A DNA stretch of 64,000 bases from Yarrowia lipolytica (GCF_001761485.1 NC_090772.1:1054001-1118000); one strand, 5' to 3'. Shown: positions 1 to 11,188, counted from the stretch's first letter. The notes: a model not told the origin generated them from the sequence alone. A program made the numbers and translations.

Positions 1-753
1 AAGACGCTTCTGTTTGTATGAGACGGAAGAGATGAGGGTGGAGTGACTTTTCCCGACCTGGATGTCTCAAAAAGAGAGAGCCGAGAGATTCCTTTGATCT
101 GAGAACATCTGGTTAGTACAGGCACTGTCTCTTCTTACAAGTATGGGAGGATTGCACATTTCGTAGCTGGACTCACAGCTGTGAAGTTTGTTTCGATGAG
201 TATTGGTTCCTGGGAGAGTATTCCATACGACTGCTGGAGAGTGGAAGTCTGGCTGTAAGTATGGTATTGTACTGTACTGTACTGTACTGTACTTGTAAGT
301 GGACCTTCAACGTTTGGTTTCGTCAAGTGTGGTGTTTTCACTGACCTCCCTCTCTTGTCCCATACACATTCGGTTTTTCCAGCATAACTCGACAGCATAT
401 GAAACACCCAACATGACTCACAAAACACGACTCAAGTGCGTAGCTGGCCCAGATTCGGCGATGAAACCCAACCCATAGATCAGATCATCGACCACCAGGT
501 GATAATCATCGTTTTCACGCTCATCAGGGCTCAATTGAGTCTGGATAAGTATGGACATGTGACAGCACACTTGCGTCGGACCCACTTCTGACCAACTTGC
601 TCCGTTAATTTCTCGGTTGGTAGTTAATTGCCTCTGCATTCTAGAGGTTTCCGCCTCTCTCCCAGAACAATGGTCCGCTGCATTCCAATGGCCCTCTCGT
701 CTCCACATCACCTCCACCGAACCTACTGGAAGGGTGTAGAACAAGTTGTGCAT
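1..753 (-). CDS. Partial two-exon gene of unknown function, runs off the left edge
   Basis: An open frame starts at an ATG at 753 and runs to 422, where it meets a GTGAGT splice donor (421-416); the frame's own stop codon lies inside that donor. On the same strand TACTAACCAG (118-109) gives a branch point and acceptor. Splicing 753-422 to 108-1 keeps the frame open to the window edge, for about 146 residues. The first exon contains an acidic stretch (ERENDDYHLVVDDLIYG) and no domain I recognise. A second acceptor-like site (CTAAC followed by CAG, ending at 759) lies just upstream of the ATG, so an earlier exon is possible. The gene is divergent from HSP90. The splice signals are seen; that it is a real gene is inference, since a 111-codon frame can arise by chance. 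Intron 109-421 holds a TGTAC pentamer repeat at 269-293. Confidence 0.4.
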
Positions 754-1580
754 GTGAGCTGCAATACGAGTTAGTTTCTGATGCCCTCAATTGTCTTGAT
801 CTGAGGCGTGCCAACGTGAATGATGGGCGTAAAATGGGCGTACAGATGGAAATCTGAGGCGTTTTAGGACTGTTCTAGTGTATACACGATCTACTAAACA
901 CTCTTAGAAACCCCCATTCTGTGCTTGACCGTCTCAACCACCGTTTGCTCAGCAGGTGGTTGTGCACGTCCGCCTCATACGCCTTTGTCTCAGACGATCG
1001 TAATCGATAGTTACCTGGTAGCAAGTGGACGCGGGAGAGCCGTGTGTTTGTGCCACCTTGCACTCAATGCCCGTTGTCTGTGCGACGAACTTTTGCAACG
1101 GTGGCAATTGAGTCATTTGCTCCGTCAAAATATCTGTTTCTGGCACTTGTTCTGGTGGCGGACTCGGAGCATGCCCCTCACATCTTCTGGAAGGTTCGAT
1201 GGCAAAAAAAGCTTCGATGACGACAAGTGTGAGTGGGAGTGTGAGGTGGAAGGTCTAAGGTGTGGAGTTGTAGGCAGGAAGGCAGCAGGCGGGAGGAAAT
1301 GAAGGTCGGTATAGAAGGGCCAAAACAGGCGATGGGGAACAAGTGGAGACGTAGAAACGTAACTGGAAGGCAATTGAAAAAGACGGCGGGGCCAGTTGGC
1401 CATATTTCAGCCTGCATCAACGTCCTGAACGGATGCCCCATTTCCATCCCACACCAGAACGTTCCAAAAGATTCTTTTCTTTCAACCTTAATGCAGACAC
1501 TTTGAATATTTATATAACCCAGGACAACCCACCTTATTTGCCTCTTCTTTTCCAAGCAACTCTACATTACACAATCCACA
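754..1580 (+). promoter_or_regulatory. HSP90 promoter region with heat shock element and TATA box
   Basis: The 827-base gap between the divergent left-edge gene and HSP90 carries no convincing gene. GAAcgTTC at 1457-1464 is a perfect inverted pair of heat-shock-factor half-sites (nGAAnnTTCn), followed by a further TTC around 1472-1474. TATATAA at 1511-1517 lies 64 bases before the HSP90 ATG. This is the arrangement expected for an Hsf1-driven promoter. Several short overlapping frames on both strands cross the region and look like chance. Confidence 0.75.
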
Positions 1581-3695
1581 ATGTCAGACGCCGACAAAAA
1601 GTCCGAATCCTATGAGTTCACAGCTGAGATCTCTCAGCTGATGTCTCTCATCATCAACACCGTCTACTCCAACAAGGAGATTTTCCTGCGAGAGCTCATT
1701 TCCAACGCTTCCGATGCTCTGGACAAGATCCGATACCAGGCCCTGTCCGACCCCAAGCAGCTGGAGACCGAGCCCGAGCTCTTCATCCGACTCACCCCCA
1801 ACAAGGGCCTCAAGACCTTTGAGATCCGAGATACCGGTATCGGTATGACTAAGGCTGATCTCGTCAACAACCTGGGTACAATTGCCAAGTCCGGCACCAA
1901 GTCCTTCATGGAGGCTCTCTCCGCTGGCGCCGACGTGTCCATGATTGGTCAGTTTGGTGTTGGTTTCTACTCTCTTTTCCTGGTTGCTGACCGAGTCCAG
2001 GTCATCACCAAGCACAACGACGACGAGCAGTACATCTGGGAGTCTTCCGCCGGTGGTAAGTTCACCATCACTCTCGACACCGTCAACGAGCGAATCGGCC
2101 GAGGTACCGTTCTGCGACTCTTCATGAAGGAGGACCAGCTCGAGTACCTTGAGGAGAAGCGAATCAAGGATGTTGTCAAGCGACACTCCGAGTTTGTCTC
2201 TTACCCCATCCAGCTTGTTGTCACCAAGGAGGTTGAGGTCGATGCCCCCTCTGCCGACAAGGTTGAGAAGGAGCTCGATGCCGACTCCGACGATAAGAAC
2301 CCCAAGATTGAGGAGGTCAAGGACGAGGACGCCAAGGACGAGAAGCCCCAGAAGATCAAGGAGATGGTCACCGAGAACGAGGAGCTTAACAAGGTTAAGC
2401 CTCTGTGGACCCGAAACCCCGCTGAGGTCAAGCCCGAGGAGTACGCTGCCTTCTACAAGTCTATCTCTAACGACTGGGAGGACCACCTTGCTGTCAAGCA
2501 CTTCTCCGTCGAGGGTCAGCTCGAGTTCCGAGCCATTCTCTTCATTCCCAAGCGAGCTCCCTTCGATCTCTTTGAGTCCAAGAAGAAGAAGTCTAACATC
2601 AAGCTTTACGTCAAGCGTGTCTTCATCACTGATGACGCTGAGGAGCTGATCCCCGAGTGGATGGGCTTCGTCAAGGGTGTTGTTGACTCCGAGGACCTGC
2701 CTCTTAACCTGTCCCGAGAGGTTCTGCAGCAGAACAAGATTCTGAAGGTCATCCGAAAGAACATTGTCAAGAAGCTGATTGAGGCCTTCAACGAGATTGC
2801 TGAGGACCGAGAGCAGTTCGACAAGTTCTACACTGCCTTCTCCAAGAACCTCAAGCTCGGTGTCCACGAGGACTCCCAGAACCGACAGGCTCTTGCCAAG
2901 CTCCTGCGATACAACTCCACCAAGTCTTCCGACGAGCTTACCTCCTTCGAGGACTACATCACCCGAATGCCCGAGCACCAGAAGAACATTTACTTCATCA
3001 CCGGTGAGTCCATCAAGTCCGTTGAGAAGTCTCCCTTCCTCGACGCCCTCAAGGCCAAGAACTTTGAGGTTCTGTACATGGTTGACCCCATTGACGAGTA
3101 CGCCATGGCCCAGCTCAAGGAGTTTGATAACCGAAAGCTGGTTGATATCACCAAGGACTTCGAGCTTGAGGAGACCGAGGAGGAGAAGAAGCAGCGAGAG
3201 GCTGAGGACAAGGAGTTCGAGCCCCTTGCCGCCGCCCTCAAGGAGATTCTTGGCGACCAGGTCGAGAAGGTTGTTGTGTCCCACAAGCTTGTCGACGCTC
3301 CTGCTGCCATCCGGACCGGCCAGTTTGGCTGGTCCGCTAACATGGAGCGAATCATGCGAGCCCAGGCTCTGCGAGACACCTCCATGTCTGCCTACATGGC
3401 CTCCAAGAAGACCTTTGAGATTTCTCCCAAGTCTCCTATCATCAAGGAGCTCAAGAACAAGGTTGAGGCCGATGGTGCTGAGGACCGAACTGTCAAGGAC
3501 CTCACCACTCTTCTGTACGAGACTGCTCTGCTGACCTCCGGCTTCACTCTTGATGAGCCCGCCAGCTTTGCTTCTCGAATCAACCGACTCATTTCTCTCG
3601 GTCTCAACATTGACGAGGCTGAGCACGAGGCTTTTGCCGAGCCCACCCCCAGCACTGAGGACAACTCTGCCAGTGTTATGGAGGAGGTTGACTAA
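1581..3695 (+). CDS. HSP90: Cytosolic molecular chaperone HSP90 (Hsp82/Hsc82 type)
   Basis: This ATP-dependent dimeric chaperone folds kinases, receptors and other clients in the cytosol with TPR co-chaperones. It has 704 residues, close to the family's roughly 705-710. The N-terminal GHKL ATPase domain (about 1-215) has the helix [20 protein letters not shown], with the catalytic glutamate at 38, then DTGIGMT near 84 and the lid motif GQFGVGFYS near 123. An acidic/lysine-rich linker spans about 220-265. The middle domain contains [10 protein letters not shown] with the catalytic arginine. The protein ends in MEEVD, the TPR-docking peptide, so it is cytosolic and not the ER paralogue. It is intronless and uses highly biased codons (CGA, AAG, GAG, CTC), as expected for strong expression. 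The heat shock element and TATA box upstream imply heat induction. The start is the first ATG after the TATA box. Confidence 0.98.
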   Translation: MSDADKKSESYEFTAEISQLMSLIINTVYSNKEIFLRELISNASDALDKIRYQALSDPKQLETEPELFIRLTPNKGLKTFEIRDTGIGMTKADLVNNLGTIAKSGTKSFMEALSAGADVSMIGQFGVGFYSLFLVADRVQVITKHNDDEQYIWESSAGGKFTITLDTVNERIGRGTVLRLFMKEDQLEYLEEKRIKDVVKRHSEFVSYPIQLVVTKEVEVDAPSADKVEKELDADSDDKNPKIEEVKDEDAKDEKPQKIKEMVTENEELNKVKPLWTRNPAEVKPEEYAAFYKSISNDWEDHLAVKHFSVEGQLEFRAILFIPKRAPFDLFESKKKKSNIKLYVKRVFITDDAEELIPEWMGFVKGVVDSEDLPLNLSREVLQQNKILKVIRKNIVKKLIEAFNEIAEDREQFDKFYTAFSKNLKLGVHEDSQNRQALAKLLRYNSTKSSDELTSFEDYITRMPEHQKNIYFITGESIKSVEKSPFLDALKAKNFEVLYMVDPIDEYAMAQLKEFDNRKLVDITKDFELEETEEEKKQREAEDKEFEPLAAALKEILGDQVEKVVVSHKLVDAPAAIRTGQFGWSANMERIMRAQALRDTSMSAYMASKKTFEISPKSPIIKELKNKVEADGAEDRTVKDLTTLLYETALLTSGFTLDEPASFASRINRLISLGLNIDEAEHEAFAEPTPSTEDNSASVMEEVD

Positions 3696-5138
3696 TGTAT
3701 ATAGCATAATGAGATGATTAGATATGAATATGAGCAAAGCGTTATCGATATTGTAGAGGTGTAGAAGATATTGAAGTAGGTCCGTAGAAACAATCAGCGA
3801 CAGCGCACTACTCGTACAGTGGGTGTGTAGGGCTGCCTTGAGTCTTGATGTGTGTTCGCAAGAGCATCAGCTACAAGTAGTACAGTTTGTCATGTTGCAA
3901 GAGCCCTGAATATGGAAAGAAGAGGTTCTTTTGTTGTTGTTTCAGTTCTGTAAAAACTGACTGCAAGAAGAAACGGCGGTTGGTGCCTCCCGGTTGGTGC
4001 CTCCCGTGTTGATGTGAGACAGTCTTTGGTGCCAGAGTCATACAACCAAAAACCAATCATTGTCCACAGTTTACAAGTTCGAGTACCTGGCCCCACTATC
4101 CCAAGACCCTCATGTCTCTCAACAAGCACCTTTTTCACAAGAACCAAGAACTGTACCGTGAAACTAATTTACCCCGCGTATCTGATTGGCATGTCTCAGA
4201 TTGACCAGGGTGCAATGGGTGGGATCATCGAAGGGGGGTTGGAGCGCAAACGCGACCGGTGTGAAGATGATCATCTACTCACACATGTATGTACATACTG
4301 CACATGTACATTAACGGATCAAACAGTGACCAGCACGTCTGGCAGTCCTTGACACTATACAATCAAACACTCGGTGTAGAATCCCCTCATGGTTTAAATA
4401 TCTTGTCTCAGACACGTCTACGCCTACCTCGGTTGATGCCCCACACTAGAGAACTTTGGGTGCCTTGTATTGGGGACTAGGACCCGTATTCGTCGTTTGC
4501 GCGTGACAGTGTCAGCTACAAGTACCAGAGTCAGTTCAGCTCAAGTCAAGTCATGGTCACTACAAGTTGCTGTAGGAGACTGAATCCAGGTAGCAGATCC
4601 ACAGTCACATGATTCGAAAGGGTACCGACAGGTATTCGTATTCGTACGAGTATTGTACATACTGATCATTGATCTTGCCGGTATTCGTACTCGTCGTTTG
4701 CGCGTGACAGTGTCAGCCGGTATTCGTATTCGTACTCGTACGCTAACATACACGAAAAACCTTTGGTTCAGCAGCCCTACCACTCCCTGAGAGAACGGTC
4801 TGGGGAAGTAAATCAACTAACCCGGAAATTTCGCACAATTTGCACTTTTCAGAATCTCCTCTCTTCTCCGTGTCGAAATACACCGCTCTTGGATGTCATA
4901 TTCTACTGTGCGGCTCACTTTTACCTTCCCCCACCGGAGCATAATGTGGGACCTTTGGGACCTGGATGCCCTTTTGGGTGGGAAGAGGCTGTTTATAGTA
5001 TGAATGAGATGTCAACTGTATATACTGTTCCAGTAGAATATGACAATATAGCAAGAGCTATAGATAGACATAGCTTCGCGTTGTTTGTTCGTTCATCAAG
5101 AGGCTATTAATCGAGCGCGACCAGAAAAAACGTTCACC
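3696..5138. other. Intergenic region plus LINE 5' leader, no gene seen
   Basis: No credible gene lies between HSP90 and LINE ORF1. A 14-bp unit is tandemly duplicated at 3977-3990 and 3991-4004. A 27-bp sequence occurs exactly twice, at 4490-4516 and 4691-4717, and the second copy is flanked by short TATTCGTA / TACTCGTA repeats (about 4630-4745). The LINE's untranslated leader must lie in the right part, but I could not fix its boundary because I saw no target-site duplication matching the sequence after the poly(A) tail. Confidence 0.6.
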
Positions 5139-7283
5139 ATGGAAACAGCGCAAGCCCAAGCTTCGGCGGGTAACTCCTTGGGCGCTCCGAACCCCCCACC
5201 TCCTGATTTATCGCGAGGTGATGGAGCCACCTCAACCGAAACCCCCAACCAAACCGACATTGAAAAAATCCAAAAAAACGACAAAAACGATGAAAACAAC
5301 AAAAAAAACGACAAAAACGACAAAAACGACAAAAAAAACGACAACAATATCACCCTCAACGCCTGGAAGAGCAAGGCCGAAGTCAAGGCTCTCCTGACAT
5401 CGAACCCCTCCACACTCAAATTCAACCTCAACAAGGAGCGAATTTCGGAGCCCCTTGCGGCGCCGAATGGTAGGCATACCTCCGGCCGTTTCAACGTGTC
5501 CTATGTAGCCAGCAAGGAAAACTTCTTCCGAAGAGCTCTTGACCGCTCCGCCACCCCTGATTGGAATCTTCCTATCTCCATGTTCCTCGAGCACCTCGAT
5601 AACGCCGCTGAAGTCGACGAGAAGGACACCATCAGTGTCCTCGAGGGCGTCATCGAAAAGTTCGACGAGATCAAGGGTCAGGTTGGTCTGGCGGAGTTTG
5701 ACCTGTCCAGGCACAACCTAGACATCGTCCCCCACCTGATCGACCAGATTAACTTAGAACAGGACCCTGAAGACTGCTACCAAGTGGGAAATGGTTGGCA
5801 CTACCTGACGTCGGACGCCCTCACTGACCCCCACGAACAACGAATGGCTGTCATTCTGGAGACAGTTAGTCTCATTGTTGAGGCCAATACTCAAGATTAT
5901 CGCATCATGAGGAAGGGCTCGGCTAACCCTGCTGGACGAAGAGTACTTTACTACTTCAACCTACCCTCGTACATGAAGATGGAGCGTCAGACGGAGGATG
6001 CTTTCAAGATCCACCTCAACGCTATTCTCAACCAGTTCGACGTAGACATTGATCAGGCCATTCCAGGTTCCTCCCTCTTGAGTGGCACCCTTCTGATGAC
6101 CTCTGCCAACCATCAGAACATCTCGGGTCCTGTGATCGCAGTTCGTGCTCTCCTAGGCTCCACCCTGCCCCAGACCATCCCCGACTTCTTCGTCAACCTG
6201 GATCCCACCAAGGCTAGGCTTACCGGCTCAAAGTTGATCAAGATGCACTTCGCCAACGGCGATAACATCTGTGTTAAGTGCAAGAGCACTAAGCACATCC
6301 GGGAGGCCTGCCCCGAGAAAGACATGGTCACTCCCAAGATCTTCCGCACCCGCGCTCACCAGGGTACCCTCCCACAGAGAGGTAAAGCCCTTGCTTCCAT
6401 CCATGCCCCATCCACCGTGGAGCCCCCGGTCCAAACTCGCAAGTTCCACCACACGCCTGCTACTCACCAGTGGGAGACCGTCGGCACTAAGTCCCCTAGA
6501 CATAGACGGACTCGAGACACGTCCCCCCAACCCACCGGTCAGAAGCCCCTCCGATCTTACTACAACTTTGAAGTCTTGAGCGACAAAACCGGAGAGGACA
6601 CACCCGAAGAGACCGAGCAAACTAACCAGCTGCCCTCTACGAACCAGCAGCATGGAACTCAGAATCTACCCATCAACATCCCCGCCTCCGAGGAAGACAC
6701 AGTTCCCGACGACCAGGAAACGGAACAGGCTGACGTATCCATGAACGGCTTTGACACCCAGCCTGACGCACTTGCTCACCCTGAAGTAGCCCCTGATGTC
6801 ACCCAGTTTCTTCCCCCCGCTACCCCGCTTAACACCGAGGCCACCAACAACGGCCTTCCCCACGACCACACCAGTCCCAACACGACCAACCAAACACAAC
6901 CCCCCCCCGGAAGTATCCACGAGGGCCGACCCCGAGGAGGGCACACCACCTCCAGTTTCTCTGGCGAGCCCTCTCACACCACGCTCGGCAAGAAGCACAT
7001 TGCGGTCTTCCAGACCGCCTCGAGCGAGGTTCCGGTGCAAATCCTGAACCCGGACAGGTCGGAGAACAGACTCTGCTGGCTGCCTTCTCAGGAGGTAGCA
7101 AAGTTCATTGACGGGAGGTGCCCGACATTCCTGTCTACATGCCACTTCAAAGTTTTCCACGACGGTGCGACACTCAGCTCGGTAGACGAGATTGTAGAAC
7201 CCCCGAACAGTCCCCCGAACCCCCCTAGGGTGACCACTCTCCATGAGGTGGACACAATGCTCCGACCGGGGCAGAACCAGTAA
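5139..7283 (+). CDS. LINE ORF1 protein (nucleic-acid-binding, CCHC zinc knuckle)
   Basis: ORF1 proteins of L1-type elements coat the element RNA and help form the retrotransposition particle. This one has 714 residues. An asparagine/lysine/aspartate-rich tract built from KND-like repeats occupies about 40-70. A zinc knuckle lies near 376-390: CVKCKSTKHIREAC, which is C-X2-C-X4-H-X4-C. The C-terminal half is rich in proline, threonine and glutamine and looks disordered. The ATG at 5139 is chosen because the frame upstream of it offers only a TTG (5085). The stop is TAA at 7281-7283, two bases before the ORF2 ATG. Confidence 0.88.
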   Translation: METAQAQASAGNSLGAPNPPPPDLSRGDGATSTETPNQTDIEKIQKNDKNDENNKKNDKNDKNDKKNDNNITLNAWKSKAEVKALLTSNPSTLKFNLNKERISEPLAAPNGRHTSGRFNVSYVASKENFFRRALDRSATPDWNLPISMFLEHLDNAAEVDEKDTISVLEGVIEKFDEIKGQVGLAEFDLSRHNLDIVPHLIDQINLEQDPEDCYQVGNGWHYLTSDALTDPHEQRMAVILETVSLIVEANTQDYRIMRKGSANPAGRRVLYYFNLPSYMKMERQTEDAFKIHLNAILNQFDVDIDQAIPGSSLLSGTLLMTSANHQNISGPVIAVRALLGSTLPQTIPDFFVNLDPTKARLTGSKLIKMHFANGDNICVKCKSTKHIREACPEKDMVTPKIFRTRAHQGTLPQRGKALASIHAPSTVEPPVQTRKFHHTPATHQWETVGTKSPRHRRTRDTSPQPTGQKPLRSYYNFEVLSDKTGEDTPEETEQTNQLPSTNQQHGTQNLPINIPASEEDTVPDDQETEQADVSMNGFDTQPDALAHPEVAPDVTQFLPPATPLNTEATNNGLPHDHTSPNTTNQTQPPPGSIHEGRPRGGHTTSSFSGEPSHTTLGKKHIAVFQTASSEVPVQILNPDRSENRLCWLPSQEVAKFIDGRCPTFLSTCHFKVFHDGATLSSVDEIVEPPNSPPNPPRVTTLHEVDTMLRPGQNQ

Positions 7284-7285
7284 GC

Positions 7286-10200
7286 ATGTCTTTCACCTCT
7301 ACTACCACCCCTTCTAAAGCCCCATGTAAGAGCACCCAGGCCAAAATGAAATCTCCGAATGTTAAAGTCATCACGGCTAACATCGGCGGTTTTAAGATGG
7401 CGGAAGCGCTTAACCGATTACCCGACACCATTGTAAACATTATTCGAACTACTCACTACCCCGATCTCGTCCTTCTTCAAGAGACGAACTGGGTGGACTC
7501 CTCCCTACAAACCGCTCAACAAATCATTTCAAACTCGCCCTACCCGGGGGGCAGACACTACACCCTCCTCGGCTCCACAGCTGGTGTTTCTAATAGAAGC
7601 GTCGGCGTGGGGCTAGTCTATTCCGACAACGTCACCATCACAAACTTTACAACAGTTTTTGAATACTTCCCAGCCCTAGACAACAGACTGTGTTTGGCCG
7701 ACGTGCACATCAAAGGCACCGACAGACACCTATCGCTGATCAACGTATACGCACCAAACGAGCAGGGAGCCTCCCCCTTCACTAACCGGCAGTTCTACCA
7801 GTCACTAGACGACTATCTACGCCTCCATCCCTGCCAATACCCCCTGATAGCGGCAGGCGATTGGAACGCGGTCGCCTCCAACGACGGCAGGATTGGCGAA
7901 AAAGTGACGACTCACCTTAAGGACTTCTTAGCTAACTGGGACTTACTAGACACCTACACTCTAATCAGCAAACACAGAAAAGGCCTCTACACTCACACCA
8001 ACAACAGCCGCGGAGCTGGCAGGCGCCTGGATCAGCTGCACATCTCTTCGACACTCTCACAGTGGATCAAATCCACACAACTGGTAACCAACAAGCAGGG
8101 TCACAACATCACGAAGTCCTCTCACCACGCGGTCCAATTCGTCTTTAACTTTGGCAACCTCACCCAGCGACAAGACAGAGGCCCAGGCACCTGGAGGATG
8201 CCCTGGTGGGTTTTTGATACAGAGTACATTGCTTGGCTCAAGTTCCACGTCAAATCCATTCTGAAGCGATATGGTCCTTTGAAGCCCAGCCTGAAGCTGC
8301 AATGCCTGAAAGAAAACATTAAGGTCACCATCCAACAGGAAGCCAAAAACCGCGCACTTCGAGATTCCAACCACCCAGACAACAGACGCCGCGAGGCCCT
8401 CATGGCAACAGCCTCAGACTGGCAAGCCTACCCAGCTAACGAGCCATACCCGATGCTCCATGCTCGGGTCGAACAATCCAAGCAACAGATGGAGATCCAC
8501 TCCCTACGGAACCACCAAGGCCGAGTGAAGACCGACACCTCCTCTCTCTGCGACATCTCAGCTCGATACTTTGACAACATCTTCGACAGAGCTGCCGATA
8601 TCAACGACACCGACGACAGCGCCTTTTTAGACCTCTTCCCCGAAGAAACCCGGAGGGTGAATACAGCTAACCCAAGCCTGGACTCGTCTTTTACCAAGGA
8701 GGAGATCTTCGATACCATCAAGGCGTCTACGCACAACAGCGCGCCAGGGCCAGACGGCATCCCGTACAGGTTCTACCGCGACTGCTGGGATGAGCTGGGG
8801 GACTTGATGACGGACGTCTACAACGAAGCTGGAGCCGACTCGCCCATCAGCACCGAACGCAACACCGCTATCATCAAACTACTGTACAAGTCGGGAGATC
8901 AGGCCGACATCTCCAACTACAGGCCTATTTCTTTGATCAACACAGAGGTGAAGATCTACACACAGCTCATTAACAAAGCCATCCAGAACATTCTTCCGGA
9001 CAGCATTCACGGCGCCCAAAACGGTTTCGTACCGGGTCGACACATCACTAACAATCTCGACACCATGGATCATTTTTGCAACGCCTACTCCCAGCTGAAC
9101 ATGGGTTGGGTCGTAGGATCACTGGACTTCCGGAAAGCCTACGACACTATCAGCCAGAGTTGGGTGATAAAGACGCTTCGAAATGTGGGTGTCTCGGAAC
9201 TGATGATCAACCGTATCCTAGCTGTACAACAGAACGCAGTAACGAGAATCAACATCAGAGGTGTCCTATCTCGCCCAGTCCGCATCAAGATCGGAGTGAG
9301 ACAAGGATGCCCTCTCTCTCCAACCCTCTTCATCATCGCAGTAGACGCACTTGTGCGTCGTCTGGACCGAGAGATGTTTGGACTGGCCCCAGGCCTGCCA
9401 CTATCCCACCACCACACCACTGGGCACAGGCCGCCACAACCCCCTACTCACCCGGAGGCAGTGGCAGCTGGACACATGAAGGTGTCGGCTTTCGCGGACG
9501 ACATAGCGGTGTTCCTCAACAACATCCAGGACGTGGCCACGGTTGGTAGAGTGCTCTGCCTCTTCCAACGGGTCTCAGGCCTCACACTAAACCCGTCAAA
9601 GACGGTGCTTCAGAAGATCGGCCCCCCCGATTGTTTTGTTCCACTAACCTTTATTGACGCAGAATGGCAGCGAACAATTGACGCCACCTGGCCAACCGAC
9701 AACAACACACGACAGGCCCCGACGCTCCGGACATCTGACAACATTTTCCGGTACCTCGGAGTACACTTCGGAAATCGCGAAAGGTTGGACACGCACTACG
9801 CTCAGATCAAGGAGGACCTCAAGGAGTCGCTGCGACGCCTTTCACTATGGGGTCTCCCCTATTACAGCAAGGCGTGGATGATCAACATCTACTTCTTCTC
9901 GAAACTGAATTTCCTTGGACCCTACGTCAGCCAGATCGACAACACCTTCATCCGAGAGCTGAACGAACTAGCGTGCGACAAGATCAACAAATTATCACCC
10001 GACAAAACACGCAAAACCTTCAGCAATGGTTTCATCCAAACTCCGGTAGGCAGAGGAGGACTGAACCTGCGGGACATGGGACGTTTCATGGTGTGCCTGA
10101 AGGCCGCTCGGGCTTACAGGTTCTTCCATGGCTCATCGCCGGCCCTTTGGGACTGCACCTTCCAGTTCTACAGCAGAACTCACAGTCTCACACAGGAAAA

Positions 10201-11188
10201 GCCACACCAGCGCGTCGACTGCCGCTTTCCGACAGGCCAAGCTTGGGGCTACGCAGCCTCCCCCACCATGCGAGACGCAATCAGAGCTTCTTTCGAGCTC
10301 AACAAGCCCCTCACCGCGGAACATGCCAACCCTCGAGAAGATCACGAGCCCTCTACAACAGACACAGTTAATCACAGAATCTGGGAACGAAACCAGGTGA
10401 ACGTGAGAGCAGCAGAATCTTTCCGGGAAGCACACGTCGACATCGCAGCCGCGAGACGATACCATCCGGTCAGAATGGTGTCCACAGCGGAAATCGACCA
10501 CCTCCGGTGGAGCATGGGACCACTTACTCTAGAGAACTTCATGTTTCACAAGACCTCGTCTCCCGACTTGCCAAACTTCCCACACACACTTGCACGACCG
10601 AAGAAGTGGACTCAACGAAGCGACTACGGGGGCATCTCTGACGACATGGTCTGGCAGGAGGTAATGCATGACCTTCGAAAACACTACATCGCCGACGCCA
10701 ACAAAGCACAAGTTCTTCACCTCATGCGGATATCTCGACTTCCGCTCGTGAAATGGAGATACCCTGACGACCACGTTTTCACCAAGAAGAATCCAGGATG
10801 CGGGCTCTGTGATAAGGCCATCATTCAGGATCTGCACGAGCATATCTTCTGCAAGTGCGAAGTTCTTCTTTCCATGTTGACCAGGATGAAGATTCCGTCA
10901 GTGGACTCTCTAAAGGACTGGATCTTTACCGAGTCGAAATGTGGAGTACTCCCCTCTTTCCCAGGGCATGTGAACAGTGACGCCCCCCGGAAACATCAAC
11001 AAGTCAAGACACGCAAATATCTGCGGGAATTGGCTTATGGGATCTGGAAGATGGAGAGATCCCTCCGGTACTCAGGGGACGACGCCACCCTGGGACATGT
11101 CCAACAGGGTTTGCTTCAATTCCTGAAGGAAGCCCAGATGTGTTTCTACGATGGACAACCGCCAGCACTTCACGATGAGCGAGAGTAG
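7286..11188 (+). CDS. LINE ORF2 protein: endonuclease and reverse transcriptase
   Basis: This is the enzyme of target-primed reverse transcription: it nicks genomic DNA and copies the element RNA from the nick. It has 1300 residues. The N-terminal exonuclease-endonuclease-phosphatase domain shows TANIGGF (near 30), LLQETNW (near 62), GDWNAV (near 192), RRLDQLHIS (near 250) and SSHHAV (near 278). The reverse transcriptase starts near 488 with GPDGIPYRFYRD, then NYRPISLINTEVKIYTQLIN, LDFRKAYD (near 613), RQGCPLSPTLF (near 672) and the catalytic FADD (near 736). Near 1172 a cysteine-histidine cluster (CGLCDKAIIQDLHEHIFCKC) has the C-X2-C-X8-H-X4-C spacing of the zinc-binding tail common after LINE RTs. 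All catalytic residues I can recognise are present. It starts two bases after the ORF1 stop in another frame, so it is probably made by reinitiation. Confidence 0.93.
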   Translation: MSFTSTTTPSKAPCKSTQAKMKSPNVKVITANIGGFKMAEALNRLPDTIVNIIRTTHYPDLVLLQETNWVDSSLQTAQQIISNSPYPGGRHYTLLGSTAGVSNRSVGVGLVYSDNVTITNFTTVFEYFPALDNRLCLADVHIKGTDRHLSLINVYAPNEQGASPFTNRQFYQSLDDYLRLHPCQYPLIAAGDWNAVASNDGRIGEKVTTHLKDFLANWDLLDTYTLISKHRKGLYTHTNNSRGAGRRLDQLHISSTLSQWIKSTQLVTNKQGHNITKSSHHAVQFVFNFGNLTQRQDRGPGTWRMPWWVFDTEYIAWLKFHVKSILKRYGPLKPSLKLQCLKENIKVTIQQEAKNRALRDSNHPDNRRREALMATASDWQAYPANEPYPMLHARVEQSKQQMEIHSLRNHQGRVKTDTSSLCDISARYFDNIFDRAADINDTDDSAFLDLFPEETRRVNTANPSLDSSFTKEEIFDTIKASTHNSAPGPDGIPYRFYRDCWDELGDLMTDVYNEAGADSPISTERNTAIIKLLYKSGDQADISNYRPISLINTEVKIYTQLINKAIQNILPDSIHGAQNGFVPGRHITNNLDTMDHFCNAYSQLNMGWVVGSLDFRKAYDTISQSWVIKTLRNVGVSELMINRILAVQQNAVTRINIRGVLSRPVRIKIGVRQGCPLSPTLFIIAVDALVRRLDREMFGLAPGLPLSHHHTTGHRPPQPPTHPEAVAAGHMKVSAFADDIAVFLNNIQDVATVGRVLCLFQRVSGLTLNPSKTVLQKIGPPDCFVPLTFIDAEWQRTIDATWPTDNNTRQAPTLRTSDNIFRYLGVHFGNRERLDTHYAQIKEDLKESLRRLSLWGLPYYSKAWMINIYFFSKLNFLGPYVSQIDNTFIRELNELACDKINKLSPDKTRKTFSNGFIQTPVGRGGLNLRDMGRFMVCLKAARAYRFFHGSSPALWDCTFQFYSRTHSLTQEKPHQRVDCRFPTGQAWGYAASPTMRDAIRASFELNKPLTAEHANPREDHEPSTTDTVNHRIWERNQVNVRAAESFREAHVDIAAARRYHPVRMVSTAEIDHLRWSMGPLTLENFMFHKTSSPDLPNFPHTLARPKKWTQRSDYGGISDDMVWQEVMHDLRKHYIADANKAQVLHLMRISRLPLVKWRYPDDHVFTKKNPGCGLCDKAIIQDLHEHIFCKCEVLLSMLTRMKIPSVDSLKDWIFTESKCGVLPSFPGHVNSDAPRKHQQVKTRKYLRELAYGIWKMERSLRYSGDDATLGHVQQGLLQFLKEAQMCFYDGQPPALHDERE

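Noticed and set aside
1178-1555. Overlapping 125-codon frames in the HSP90 promoter
   Set aside because: They overlie the heat shock element and TATA box and have no domain or conserved look.
1584-3737. A 717-codon open frame antisense to HSP90
   Set aside because: It mirrors the HSP90 gene. Strong codon bias that avoids TTA, CTA and TCA in the sense frame removes stops from this antisense frame. The protein is leucine/glycine/valine-rich with no domain.
5085-5138. 18-residue extension of LINE ORF1
   Set aside because: It begins at a TTG; the ATG at 5139 is the first proper start.
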